A DNA stretch of 54,889 nt from Yinghuangia elevatio (lineage in GTDB: Bacteria; Actinomycetota; Actinomycetes; Streptomycetales; Streptomycetaceae). A program made the translations under genes and the position numbers. The notes beneath the pieces are model-generated. The model made no database searches, was not told where the DNA came from, and was given only the letters and a program-made list of their open reading frames with translations. The stretch covers positions 1 through 54,889 of the forward strand of contig NZ_JBEZFP010000051.1 in NCBI RefSeq assembly GCF_040649515.1. Direction: 5' to 3'. Of the stretch, positions 16,829 through 26,400 are shown one piece after another; the first letter of the stretch is position 1; the number at the start of each line of letters is the position of its first letter.

Positions 16829-17443
16829 TCAGAAGGTCCACCGCGTGTGGGTGAAGACTCCGTCGTCCCTGCCGAAGCCGTACGCGGTTCCCGGGGCCAC
16901 CCGGAACACCAGATCGTCACCCTTGCGGATCGCGCCCCCCATCCCGTGGAAGGTGCCGTCGGGGGAGGTGATGTGCGGGCCGTACTGCGCCTCGTACGCC
17001 GCGACCACCTCCTCCAGGCGTGCCGGGTCGTCGACGCGCTGGGCGGTGCCCTCGATCACGATGTCGAGGCCCTCGGTGAGCGAGTTGCCGCCCGTGACGA
17101 GCGCGCAACGGCTGTTGTGGGCGAGGTTCTTGGCCTTCTGCTCGGCGGGGCCGGTGGAGAAGTGCACCGCGCCGTCGTGCCAGGCGGCGATGACCGGGGT
17201 GATGTGCAGTCGGCCGTCCGGCCGAACGGTGACCGCCCAGAAGATCTCGGCCTCCCGCAGCAGCCGTTCGGCGTCGGGCCACGGGGTGGCCGTGACGTCC
17301 GCGGCGCCCGGGCGGGGGTTGAGCGCGGAGCTGTAGCGGGCGTCGAGTTCGGTCGTCGGCTGCTGGGCCGCGGGCTCGTTCGGCTTCGCGTCCGAATTCG
17401 CAGGCGAGTTCGCGTTCGGCTTCGAGTTCGGGTTCGAGGGCAT
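16829..17443 (-). CDS. Pyridoxamine 5'-phosphate oxidase-fold (PPOX) protein
   Basis: A 204-residue protein of the FMN- or F420-dependent split-barrel family. The core runs from residue ~50: LREAEIFWAVTVRPDGRLHITPVIAAWHDGAVHFSTG, then KAKNLAHNSRCALVTGGN and the family's C-terminal RVAPGTAYGFG. The first ~35 residues are an Asn/Pro/Ala/Lys-rich hydrophilic tail of near-repeat character. ATG at 17443 has AAAGGAG upstream. The protein could be an F420-dependent reductase or a flavin-binding stress protein; the cofactor cannot be decided from motifs alone. It converges on the GDT1 gene. Confidence 0.88.
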   Translation of the reverse strand: MPSNPNSKPNANSPANSDAKPNEPAAQQPTTELDARYSSALNPRPGAADVTATPWPDAERLLREAEIFWAVTVRPDGRLHITPVIAAWHDGAVHFSTGPAEQKAKNLAHNSRCALVTGGNSLTEGLDIVIEGTAQRVDDPARLEEVVAAYEAQYGPHITSPDGTFHGMGGAIRKGDDLVFRVAPGTAYGFGRDDGVFTHTRWTF

Positions 17444-17547
17444 GGCGGACTCCTTTCCGTCCCTCCCCTATAGACCGGAACCCGGCGTCCGAATCATCGG
17501 TCCGAGGAAGGCGCGCTGCGAGCTGCGGACGGCGGCAACGGCGACGA

Positions 17548-17609
17548 CGGGTGTACGTCGAGAGCCCAGGACACCGTCACCGGTGTCCTGGGCTCTCGAC
17601 GTACACCCG
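17548..17609. terminator. Very long perfect hairpin (29-bp stem)
   Basis: Bases 17548-17576 and 17581-17609 are exact reverse complements separated by only TCAC. It lies downstream of the small minus-strand gene at 17668-17841 and upstream of the PPOX gene, where a terminator would be expected. No T-run follows. Confidence 0.85.
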
Positions 17610-17667
17610 TCCGGGCCCTTCGGCCCGCCCTGAGGCGGCGTCGGCGGGGGCCCGGTCGCGCGCCGGG

Positions 17668-17841
17668 TCACGCCGCGTGTCCCGCGGCCGCCGCGACGCC
17701 GACCTTCCCGCCGCCGGCCTCGGCACGCGCCTGGCGGCGGGCCTCGCGGCGACCGAGCAGAGCCTTGCGTACGCGGCGGTCGTGCGCGGCGGCACGGTGC
17801 AGCTCCTGCGCGCGGGCCTGGAACATCTCGTACTCGAACAT
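17668..17841 (-). CDS. Small Arg-rich protein typical of streptomycetes
   Basis: A 57-residue basic protein beginning MFEYEMFQARAQELHR, with an amphipathic N-terminal helix and an Arg-rich middle (RRVRKALLGRREARRQARAE). Short proteins of this pattern are widespread and uncharacterised in Streptomyces. ATG at 17841 has GGGGAG 7 bases upstream; the longer upstream reading is not supported. The 29-bp hairpin follows 58 bases after the stop. No function is proposed. Confidence 0.7.
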   Translation of the reverse strand: MFEYEMFQARAQELHRAAAHDRRVRKALLGRREARRQARAEAGGGKVGVAAAAGHAA

Positions 17842-18139
17842 GGTGCGCTCCCCTGTGAGGTCTACGTCGCCCGGTCGGCCTGTCCGCCTGGGCTTGCCTG
17901 CCTCGCTGGGCCTTTGCGACCCCTCTTCGGCATGCCTCAAGACTCGCGTCCCAGGTGGGGGCCGGACATCGGGCGGATGCCGGATCTTGCCGCCGCCGCG
18001 CCTTACCGGGGTCCCTAAGCCACTGCCTTAGTCGCTGCCCAAGGGCGGCCGAGCCGCCTAAGGCACCCGGGCACAGCGCTCGAACATGCCTAGGCAGCCC
18101 GTACGACACGCACGACCGGCCCCCGACGACCGGGAAAGG

Positions 18140-18663
18140 TCAGGAGCCCGCTTTGCCACGGGGGTGCAGGACGGCCTCGGCGATCTCGCGTACGCGCTCC
18201 GGCGTGATCCCCGTCCGCTGCTCGACGGCCAGCGGGTGGTCGGTCGCTTCGAGCTCGACGAACGGTCGCCTGCCGACGGCCCTGTGTGCACATGCGTCTT
18301 GAGGTTGGTCGTGCCGGGCGAGTAGACGGGCAGGTCGGTGCACAGCCACCCGAAGTACGGCTGCTCGGACTCACGGCCGGGCGTCTCCCACAGGTCCAGC
18401 GCGCGAGCGAAGTTGGCGTGGCTGAGGGACACCCAGACGCCCCAGGAGAACACGTCCTCGCTGCCGACGACCGGTATCTCGATGAGGCCCTTGACGAAGA
18501 AGTGCTGCGCCCTGATCACGCACTGGTCCGAGGACAGCATGGAGTCCGAGGCATCCGCGAACCCGTGATCCCACACGTCGGGAGCCGTCGTCGAGTAGCC
18601 CATCGGCAATTCCGCGTGGTGCTCGCCGCAGCACGTACAGGTGAAACCAAGATCGTGAACCAT
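18140..18663 (-). pseudogene. DUF2199 protein, single-base frameshift
   Basis: ATG at 18663 begins MVHDLGFTCTCCGEHH, the zinc-ribbon-like opening of DUF2199 proteins, and the conserved body follows (CVIRAQHFFVKGLIEIPVVG, WGVWVSLSHANFARALDLW, YFGWLCTDLPVYSPGTTNLK, THVHTGP). Then the frame breaks. One base is missing between 18277 and 18276, and the conserved end (GRRPFVELEATDHPLAVEQR, GITPERVREIAEAVLHP) continues in another frame to the stop at 18140. Adding one G restores Pro-Val-Gly at the junction and a full-length ~174-residue protein. It is either a recent inactivation or a sequencing error. Without repair the product would end with a foreign tail near 18058. Confidence 0.8.
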
Positions 18664-18701
18664 GTGCAGGACCCTGGTGAGCACCCACCCGCGCGCTCGG
18701 T

Positions 18702-18989
18702 TCAGGTCAGGGTACGCACGGCTGCCACGTCGTACTCGGCTACGGACGCGGCGAGGATCGCGGTGCGCTGCTCGTCGCTGGGGCCGCCGGCTCGGAACGC
18801 TTCGACGGCCGCCTGCGATTCCCAGCGCTCGAAGATGACAATGCGGCCGGCGTCCACCAGGTCGGCGGAGACGGAGAAGTCGAGGCAGCCCGAGGTGCGG
18901 CGGGCCTGTTCGACCACGCTCACGCAGTCCGCGAGATACGCCGCGCGCTGCCCGGGATCGACGATGATGCTTCCTGCCACGATGACCAT
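18702..18989 (-). CDS. Antibiotic biosynthesis monooxygenase (ABM)-domain protein
   Basis: A 95-residue ferredoxin-like ABM protein: MVIVAGSIIVDPGQR, then CVSVVEQARRTSGCLDFSVS and IVIFERWESQAAVEAF. Family members are small cofactor-free monooxygenases or degradation enzymes related to YgiN and Dsa-type proteins. ATG at 18989 has GGAGG upstream. It ends 38 bases before the DUF2199 gene on the same strand, so they may be co-transcribed. The domain name does not imply a biosynthetic cluster, and none is visible here. Confidence 0.9.
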   Translation of the reverse strand: MVIVAGSIIVDPGQRAAYLADCVSVVEQARRTSGCLDFSVSADLVDAGRIVIFERWESQAAVEAFRAGGPSDEQRTAILAASVAEYDVAAVRTLT

Positions 18990-19470
18990 CTGGTGCTCCT
19001 CCGTGCGAACGGTTCTTGCACGGTAGACCCGCGGCCGGGGCAGAACTCATCGCTGCGCCCGCTCGGCGGCGGCCGCCACATGGCCACATAACGGTAGAGT
19101 CGCCGGGTCGGCCGGGAGTCGCTTCCGTGGCCGCACCGATCCATCCGCGGCGGGGCCTCGGTCCCGCCGTTCCGCTGCCCGGCCAGGAGGAAGGAGCGCG
19201 CCATGCGTACCCGCCGCGCCGCCTCCTGCCCGCCGTGACCCCGCGCTGTTCTCGCTGGACGCGACGCGTCGCGATGCACGGAATGCACGGGATGCACGCG
19301 ATGCGATGCGACGCGCGGCCCCGCCGTCGGGGCCGGCGCGTACCCGTCGTCCTGCTCCGACTTCCACCCGCGCTGCGCGGGTGACCCACGGCCCGCCCCC
19401 GGGCGCGCCGTACCCGCAACACGCGCGGTCCGCCTCGTCGCGGCGCGCCCGAGACACCGAAGGCCCACCC
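18990..19470. other. Intergenic region, low complexity
   Basis: About 480 bases between the divergent ABM and SulP genes. No supported gene is seen. It holds an imperfect repeat of GATGCACG-like units at about 19273-19315 and long runs of CG-rich low-complexity sequence. Promoters for both neighbours must lie here, but no convincing hexamers stand out. Confidence 0.6.
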
Positions 19471-20991
19471 TTGCCCCGTTCCGCCCCGTCCTCCTCGCTG
19501 TCGCCGCTCCGTTCGCGGGCGCGCGTCGGGCGTCCGGATTGGCTGTCGTCCCCGAAGGTCCTGCGCACCGAAGTCCTCGCCGGGCTGGTGGTCGCGCTGG
19601 CGCTGATCCCCGAGGCGATCTCGTTCTCGATCATCGCCGACGTCGACCCGGCCGTCGGGCTGTTCGCCTCGTTCACGATGGCCGTGGTCATCTCGGTCGT
19701 CGGCGGCCGCAAGGCGATGATCTCCGCGGCGACCGGCGCGGTCGCACTGGTCATCGCCCCGCTGAACCGCGACCACGGGTTCGGGTACCTGGTCGCCGCG
19801 GTCATCCTCGCCGGCGTCATCCAGATCCTGCTGGGCGCGCTGGGCGTGGCGAAGCTGATGCGGTTCGTGCCGCGGTCGGTGATGGTCGGGTTCGTCAACT
19901 CCCTCGCCGTACTGATCTTCATGGCACAGGTCCCGGAGATGCACGACGTACCGTGGCCGGTCTACCCGCTGATCGCCGCGGGGCTCGCGCTGATGGTGCT
20001 GTTCCCGCGCGTCACCAAGGTGGTCCCGGCGCCGCTGGTGTCCATCGTCATCCTCACCGTGGTCACCGTCGCCGCGGGGATCGCGGTGCCGACGGTCGGC
20101 GACAAGGGCGACCTGCCGTCCTCCCTGCCCACCCCCGGACTGCCGGACGTGCCGTTCACGTTCGAGACGCTGAAGACCATCGCCCCGTACGCGCTGGCGA
20201 TGGCGCTGGTGGGGCTGATGGAGTCGCTGATGACGGCCAAGCTGGTCGACGACATCACCGACACCCGCTCGAACAAGACTCGCGAGTCGATCGGCCAGGG
20301 CGTCGCGAACGTGGTCACCGGCTTCTTCGGCGGCATGGGCGGCTGCGCGATGATCGGCCAGACCATGATCAACGTGAAGGTGTCCGGCGCCCGCACCCGC
20401 CTGTCCACCTTCCTCGCCGGCGCGTTCCTGATGGTGCTGTGCGTGGTGTTCGGGCCGGTGGTCTCCGACATCCCGATGGCCGCGCTGGTCGCGGTGATGG
20501 TCATGGTCTCGGTCGCCACGTTCGACTGGCACTCCGTCGCACCCAAGACCCTCAGGCGCATGCCCGCCGGGGAGATCACCGTCATGGTCGTGACGGTGGC
20601 GTTCGTGGTGGCCACCCACAATCTCGCCATCGGCGTGGTCGTCGGGTCCGTCACCGCCATGGTCATCTTCGCCAAGCGCGTCGCCCACCAGGCCGACGTC
20701 ACCGCCGTCGTCGACCCCGACGGCAAACAGGCCGTCTACGCGGTCACCGGCGAGTTGTTCTTCGCCTCGTCCAACGACCTCGTGCACCGGTTCGACTACG
20801 CGAACGACCCCGACCACGTCGTCATAGACCTGACCGACGCCCACATCTGGGACGCCTCCTCCGTCGCCGCATTGGACGCCGTCGAGGCCAAGTACGCCGC
20901 GCGGGGCAAGAAGGTCACCATCACCGGGCTCAACGAGCCCAGCGCGAAGTTCCACGGCAACCTCAGCGGCGAACTCACCGGAGGCCATTGA
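19471..20991 (+). CDS. SulP-family anion transporter with STAS domain
   Basis: A ~506-residue transporter of the SLC26/SulP family, which imports sulfate, bicarbonate or other anions. The membrane core begins VLAGLVVALALIPEAISFSI and includes the conserved GRKAMISAATGAVALVIAP and FGGMGGCAMIGQTMINVKVSG segments, with 11-13 hydrophobic helices. The C-terminal STAS domain (residues ~410-506) contains VVIDLTDAHIWDASSVAALD. The frame is open from 19306; TTG at 19471 has a GAAGG ahead of it and gives the usual length, but GTG at 19381 cannot be excluded. No carbonic anhydrase domain or gene is attached, so the anion is open. Confidence 0.92.
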   Translation: MPRSAPSSSLSPLRSRARVGRPDWLSSPKVLRTEVLAGLVVALALIPEAISFSIIADVDPAVGLFASFTMAVVISVVGGRKAMISAATGAVALVIAPLNRDHGFGYLVAAVILAGVIQILLGALGVAKLMRFVPRSVMVGFVNSLAVLIFMAQVPEMHDVPWPVYPLIAAGLALMVLFPRVTKVVPAPLVSIVILTVVTVAAGIAVPTVGDKGDLPSSLPTPGLPDVPFTFETLKTIAPYALAMALVGLMESLMTAKLVDDITDTRSNKTRESIGQGVANVVTGFFGGMGGCAMIGQTMINVKVSGARTRLSTFLAGAFLMVLCVVFGPVVSDIPMAALVAVMVMVSVATFDWHSVAPKTLRRMPAGEITVMVVTVAFVVATHNLAIGVVVGSVTAMVIFAKRVAHQADVTAVVDPDGKQAVYAVTGELFFASSNDLVHRFDYANDPDHVVIDLTDAHIWDASSVAALDAVEAKYAARGKKVTITGLNEPSAKFHGNLSGELTGGH

Positions 20992-21061
20992 CCGGACTGC
21001 CCGGGCAACCTTCCGCGTGGCCGACGGGTCCAACCAAAATCCAACCTGTGGGGGAGTACAC

Positions 21062-21559
21062 GTGCGACGCACATTGGTCAGCGCAACCGCAGCAGCAGCC
21101 GCAGTAGCGGCCGCCATCCTGCTCGGGGGGTGCGGTGGCGGGGACGGCGACGGCGACAAGGCGACGCCCGCCGCGCCGCCGACAGCGACCGCGACCGCGA
21201 CGGATCGGCCTGGGACATCGGCCGGCGGAGGCTCGTCGCCGGGCTCCCCGGCGTCACAGCCCGCCGCCGGGGCGAACCCGTCGGCGCCCGTCGGGGCGCC
21301 GCAGGCTCCGGACGCCGCGACGCGGGCGAAGTACATCGCGAGCCTGAACTCGATCAACCCGGCCCTCGTGGACGGGAAGGAGGACCGCGCCGTCGACCGC
21401 GGCCTCAACGTATGCCTCGACCTGGGCGCCAAGAAGGACCATGCCACCGTGCTCAAGAACATCCAGGAGCGCTTCGGCAGCCCTACCGTGACCGTCACGG
21501 GCGACGAGGCCGACCGGATCAAGGCCGTGGCCAACTCCTGGCTGTGCCCCAAGTTGTAG
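21062..21559 (+). CDS. Lipoprotein, DUF732-like
   Basis: A 165-residue secreted lipoprotein. GTG at 21062 has GGGGAG 6 bases upstream and opens a signal peptide ending in the lipobox LLGGC; the Cys is lipidated and followed by a Gly/Asp/Pro/Thr-rich linker to about residue 85. The C-terminal ~80 residues (YIASLNSINPALVDGKEDRA, then VCLDLGA and NSWLCPKL) resemble the DUF732 fold, with two cysteines that could pair. The function is unknown; such proteins sit on the outer face of the membrane. Confidence 0.85.
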   Translation: MRRTLVSATAAAAAVAAAILLGGCGGGDGDGDKATPAAPPTATATATDRPGTSAGGGSSPGSPASQPAAGANPSAPVGAPQAPDAATRAKYIASLNSINPALVDGKEDRAVDRGLNVCLDLGAKKDHATVLKNIQERFGSPTVTVTGDEADRIKAVANSWLCPKL

Positions 21560-21588
21560 GCATCCGGAGCACGCCTGCACCACCGAGC

Positions 21589-21623
21589 GCGCATCGGGCC
21601 GTCGCCTGCACGGCCCGATGCGC
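21589..21623. terminator. Bidirectional hairpin terminator
   Basis: Perfect 14-bp inverted repeat (21589-21602 with 21610-21623), 7-base loop, between the convergent lipoprotein and DUF1214 genes. Confidence 0.8.
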
Positions 21624-21657
21624 GGCCTATGCCCGGCCCCGACGCGCGGCCGGGAGC

Positions 21658-21693
21658 GCGACGCGATGTGCGACGCGATGTGCGACGCGGTGT
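21658..21693. repeat. 12-bp tandem repeat, three copies
   Basis: GCGACGCGATGT twice, then GCGACGCGGTGT, in the gap between two convergent genes. Non-coding. Confidence 0.9.
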
Positions 21694-21710
21694 GCGACCC
21701 CGGGAACCGG

Positions 21711-22817
21711 TTACAGGGTGACCAGTTCCACGGTCGGGCGCTCGGGGAGCGACTCGGCCAGGAACCAGCGGAACCACAGGATGCCCGAGCGGTGCCCAGC
21801 GGTGGAGATCCAGTTCGGCCATTCGGGACGACACGGGTCGTCGTGGGCGACGACGATGGTCCACGACCCGTCCGCCTCGTACACGATCTGCGTGCCGTTG
21901 AGGGAAACCGGCTCGGTCGCCCGGTACTCGTAGTTGAAGGTCGACAAGAACGGATTCCACAAGCACAGGTTCCAGAACACCGACTCCGGCGAGCGGCCGC
22001 GTATCACCAGCGCCTCGTTCTCGGCGAGTTCGAACGCGCCCGAGGCGTAGCACGCGTCGCCCGCCGCCCAGCCGCGGGTGACGGTGGGCACCGGGTACGG
22101 CTCGGCGACCGTGTTCGGCACGTGCGCGGTCGACGGGAACATCGCGCCGTGCCGACGCACCCAGCGGGCGGCCGCCCGGAACCGCTCGGACATGTCGCCC
22201 GCGTCGAGCCGGTGTCCGGTGGGGTTCGCGGCGAACCCGGCGCCGTCGCCCAGGGGTTCGATGTGCCAGTCCGCACGGCGCCCGGTCGTCGTGTCGGCGA
22301 GGTAGTCGCGCGTGATCGCGCACACCGTCTCGGCGGTGAGTTCGACGAACGCACCGGTGTGCCCCGGCGGGCGTACGGGGGCGAGCAGGATCTCGAACCT
22401 GCCGTCGGCGTCGAACGCCAGGTCGCGGTCGTTGACGATGCCGACGATGCGGTCCGTGTCGACGACGCGGTCGCCGGTGCTGTCGAGGGCTGTGCCGTAC
22501 ACGGTGATCGACAGGTACACGGCGTCGCCGCGGCGGCCGGTCACCCGGTAGCCGCGCGCGGGGTCCAGCGGCGCGAACTGGTAGAAGGCGTCGGGGTTGT
22601 CGCCGTAGAACTTGCGGTACGGCCCGACGATGTCGACGAAACGCGGCCGCGCCGGGTCGGCGGTGACGAACACGTCCTGCGCGATCGAGAGCAGCGACAT
22701 CGCCCACCGGTAACCCTCCAGCCGCGACTGCGGATCGGTGACGGTACGCCCCCACTCCGCATCCAACCCCGCGGCCGGGTCCAGGAGTTCGCGGTACGCG
22801 TCGCCGACTTCTTCCAC
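21711..22817 (-). CDS. DUF1214-domain protein
   Basis: A 368-residue soluble protein. The C-terminal DUF1214 domain has the recognisable ALVIRGRSPESVFWNLCLWN, SLNGTQIVYEADGSW and WFLAESLPERPTVELV blocks. The N-terminal half (EGYRWAMSLLSIAQDVFV, FYQFAPLDPARGYRVTG) has the form often seen with the related DUF1254 group. No signal peptide is visible. GTG at 22817 has GAGGAG 6 bases upstream. The biochemical role of this family is not known. It converges on the lipoprotein gene. Confidence 0.87.
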   Translation of the reverse strand: MEEVGDAYRELLDPAAGLDAEWGRTVTDPQSRLEGYRWAMSLLSIAQDVFVTADPARPRFVDIVGPYRKFYGDNPDAFYQFAPLDPARGYRVTGRRGDAVYLSITVYGTALDSTGDRVVDTDRIVGIVNDRDLAFDADGRFEILLAPVRPPGHTGAFVELTAETVCAITRDYLADTTTGRRADWHIEPLGDGAGFAANPTGHRLDAGDMSERFRAAARWVRRHGAMFPSTAHVPNTVAEPYPVPTVTRGWAAGDACYASGAFELAENEALVIRGRSPESVFWNLCLWNPFLSTFNYEYRATEPVSLNGTQIVYEADGSWTIVVAHDDPCRPEWPNWISTAGHRSGILWFRWFLAESLPERPTVELVTL

Positions 22818-23048
22818 AGCGTGCTCCTCGGGTGCGGGTGTTCACATGATCACGTGGGGACGTTCCTACCGCGCGGGGCCGGGGTTCTCAAGGGAAGACC
22901 CGGAGGTCGGCGCGACGTGAGGACACCCGGGACTGATGGCGTCAGGACGGTCGGAGGAGTCGAGATCGACCACTGGATGGTGGAGTCCATACTTTCGTCG
23001 GGTTGAGACGGAACCTCTGGCCGTTACGCCGCGCCCAGGCGTCGCCGC

Positions 23049-23276
23049 ATGATCGACGGTATGCGGAAGCTCTTCGAAACCGTCGGATTCCTCCTGGCCG
23101 TCGCAGGCGCGGCCGGGATCGCGCAGCACTACCTGGGGTGGTTCCGGTTCCACGCGGTCGTACGCTTCCTGCCGCTTGGCAACGCCGACGTCCTCTGGGT
23201 CAACATCGCGCTGATCGTGGTCGGGGCCATCCTGATGGTCACGCCGGACCTCGTCCGGGGCGGTCAGAACAGGTGA
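23049..23276 (+). CDS. Small two-helix membrane protein
   Basis: A 75-residue protein with two hydrophobic segments, LFETVGFLLAVAGAAGIAQHY and a second starting WVNIALIVVGAILMV, joined by a short basic loop. A start at 23061 (MRKLF) is equally possible; neither has a clear ribosome site. No family is recognised. It stands alone upstream of the large LuxR regulator. Confidence 0.7.
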   Translation: MIDGMRKLFETVGFLLAVAGAAGIAQHYLGWFRFHAVVRFLPLGNADVLWVNIALIVVGAILMVTPDLVRGGQNR

Positions 23277-23400
23277 ACCGGCGCGGAGCCCCTCCCGGGC
23301 CGGCGAGATCGCGGGCTCACCACGGCCCGGCGGCTCCACAGCGGTCGGCGTCGGTCCCGACACCGGTCGGGCCCTCGGCACCGCGACGGCCGCGCATGGC

Positions 23401-26400
23401 ATGCTCGCCACCATGTCCGCCAACCCCGTCAGCCCCGTCTTCGTCGGCCGTACGACAGAACTCGACGCCCTCGACGAAGCCCTCCGCACCGCGGATTCCG
23501 GCACCCCGGCCGTCGTCCTGGTCGCGGGCGAGGCCGGCGTGGGCAAGACTCGCCTGCTGGAGGAGTTCCTCACCCGCGCCACCGCCTCCGGCGCCGTGAC
23601 GGCGGTCGGCGGCTGCATCGAACTCGGCGCCGAAGCCCTGCCCTTCGCCCCCGTCGCGGCCGCGCTGCGGATGCTCGACACGGCACTGGACGGGTCCCTC
23701 GCCCGGGCCGCGGCGGGCCGTGAGAGCGACCTCGCCCGCCTGGCACCGGGACTCCTCCGGCAGACCGGCCCCGGCACCGCCACTGCCCCAGCCCCCGTTC
23801 CGGATCGCGCCCACGGACCGGCCGCCGCACTCGTACCGCGCGTGCCCGGCAGCACGCCCGGCATGCCCCCGGCCGACCCCGACGGCGGGGCCGCGGACCG
23901 CGTACGCCTCTACGACCTCACCCTCCACCTACTGGACACCCTCGGCGCCGACCGCACCCTCGTGATCGCCGTCGAGGACCTGCACTGGGCCGACTCCGCC
24001 ACGCGCGAGCTGCTGGCCTACTGGGTCCGCATGATGCGCCGCGCCCGCGTACTGCTGGTGGCCACCTACCGCGCCGACGCCGTCGACCGCCGCCACCCGC
24101 TGCGCCCGGTGCTCGCCGAACTCGACCGAGTGCGCGCCGTACGCCGCCTCGACCTCGCCCGGCTCACCCGCGACCAGGTCGCCGCGCAGCTGCGCGGCAT
24201 CCTCGGCGACGCGCCCGCGCACGAGACGGTCGAGCAGATCTTCGCCCGTTCCGAGGGGAACGCCTTCTTCGTCGAGGAACTGGCCGACAGCGTCCGCGAC
24301 GGACGCCTCACCCGGCTCTCCGACTCGCTGCGCGACCTCCTCCTCATCCGCATCGAACAACTCCCCGAACCCGCCCAGCAGGTCGTCCGCCTCACCGCCG
24401 TCGGCGGCCCCACCGTCCCGCACCGGCTCCTCGCCGAGGTCGCCGCCGCCCACGTGCGGCTTGACGCGGACGCCCTCGACACGGCCCTGCGCGCGGCGGT
24501 CGGCGCGTACGTCCTCGCGCCCGCACGCGACGGAGACGGCTACACCTTCCGCCACGCCCTCGTCCGCGAAGCCGCCCTCGACGACCTACTCCCGGGTGAA
24601 CGGATGCGCAGCCACGCCGCGTTCGCCCGCGCCCTGGAGGAACACCCCGGCCTGGTCCCGGCCGACGAAGCGATTGGCGGCATCGCCGTCCACTGGTGGG
24701 CGGCCGAGAACCCCGCCCGCGCGCTGCCCGCGCTCCTCATCGCCGCCCGGCACGCGGGGGAGCGCTACGCGTTCGGCGAGCAACTGCGCCTCCTCGACGG
24801 CGCCCAGCACATGTGGGAGCGCCTGCCCGACCCCGAGGCGCACACCGGCGCCGCACTGGTCGACATCCTCGAGGACGCCGCCACCGCCGCCCGCTACCAC
24901 AACGCGCCCGACCGCGGCCTCGCCCTGCTGCGTCAGGCCATCGGACTCGTCGACGCGGACGAGGACCCGCGCCGCGCCGCGCGCCTGTGGCTGGCCCGCG
25001 GAATGCTCCTGCGCAACACCGCGCGCGCCTCCGGCCTCCCCGAACTCCGCAAGGCGGAAGCGCTTCTGGCCCAGCTGCCGCCGACGGTCGACCACGCGAG
25101 CGTCAGCATCCAGATCGCCCGGGCGCAGATGCTCGACGACCAGGCGCCGGAAGCCGTCCGCGCGGCCCGCGAGGCCCTGGAGGTGGTGCGCGCGCTCGGC
25201 GACGCGGCGGCCGAGGCCGACGTCTCCAAGACGCTCGCGTGGTTCCTGCTCAGCGTCGGCGACGTCGAGGAGGCCGAGAAGATGGGCCGGGAGGCGGCCG
25301 CCATCGCGGAACGCGTCGGCCGCCCCGACACCCTCGTGCACGTGCTGGCCAACCACGCCTCGCTGCTGGAAGGCCTCGGCCGCCACGAGGAGTCCGTGGC
25401 CACCGCCCGACGGGCGCTCGCCCTCGCGCAGGAGACCGGGCAGCGGCACATGATGGTGTTCACCTCCGGCAACCTCGCCGAGAGCCTGCTGTCGCTGGGG
25501 GAGTGGGACGCCGCCACGCAGGTCGCCGCGGACGCCTTCGCGCTGAGCCCGGGGCCGCGGGCGTCCGCCCACCTGGAACGCGTGCTGGCGGAACTGGCCG
25601 GCTACCGGGGGGACCACGAGGCGGCGGTGCGGCACCGTACGCGCGGGCACACGACGGCGACCGAGACGTACCTCGAACCGCAGGGCGTCATTCCGCACCG
25701 CGCCCTCGAGATCGCCGCGGCGCGCGACGCAGGGGACCTGGCGGCGGCACGGGCCTTGGCTGCGGCGCAGATGGCCGAGGGGATCGTCTCCGGCCACCAG
25801 CGGTACGGATGGCCGCTGCTGGTGCAGGCGGCGCGGGCGGAAATGGTGTTGGCACCGACCGCAGGACTCGGGCCCGCGGGCGCGGAGGACTCGGCGGCGG
25901 CAGACCCGAGGGCCGCCGCTGCGGCGGCCTCTGCGGCGGCCACGGCCGCGCTGCGCGCGTGTGCCGCGACGCTGGCCCGGGACTGCGACCTGGACCGCGC
26001 GTACGCGGCCACGGTCACCGCGCTGCTCGACACCGCCGAGGGGCGCGATGACGCCGTCGAGCGGTGGATCGAGGCCGATGCGGCGTGGTCGCGCACCGGC
26101 AAGCCGTACGACCAGGCACGCGCGAAGGTGGACCTGGCCGCCGTCCTTGCCGCGGCGGGCCGCCGTACCGAAGCCCGGGACGCCCTGTCGGCCGCACACG
26201 CCACGGCGTCCCGCCTGGGTGCGCACCCGCTGCGCGCGGAGGCCGAACTGCTGGCGCGCCGCCTCGGCCTGACACTGGCTCAGGGCGGCACCGGGGCCGC
26301 CGCCGACAGCCGCGAGGACATCGGCGGCGGCCCGGGCGCGGCCGGCGGGGACCGGGACGCCCCCGCGGCCGCCGGCCTGCTCACCCCGCGCGAACGCGAG

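Noticed and set aside
18702..18989. Antibiotic biosynthesis cluster suggested by the ABM protein
   Set aside because: No synthase, carrier protein or tailoring cluster is nearby; ABM domains are common outside such clusters.
18058..22845. A 1595-codon open frame on the minus strand
   Set aside because: It is an antisense or off-frame shadow over SulP, the lipoprotein and DUF1214 genes; only its last ~130 codons (DUF2199) are real. High GC keeps such frames open by chance.
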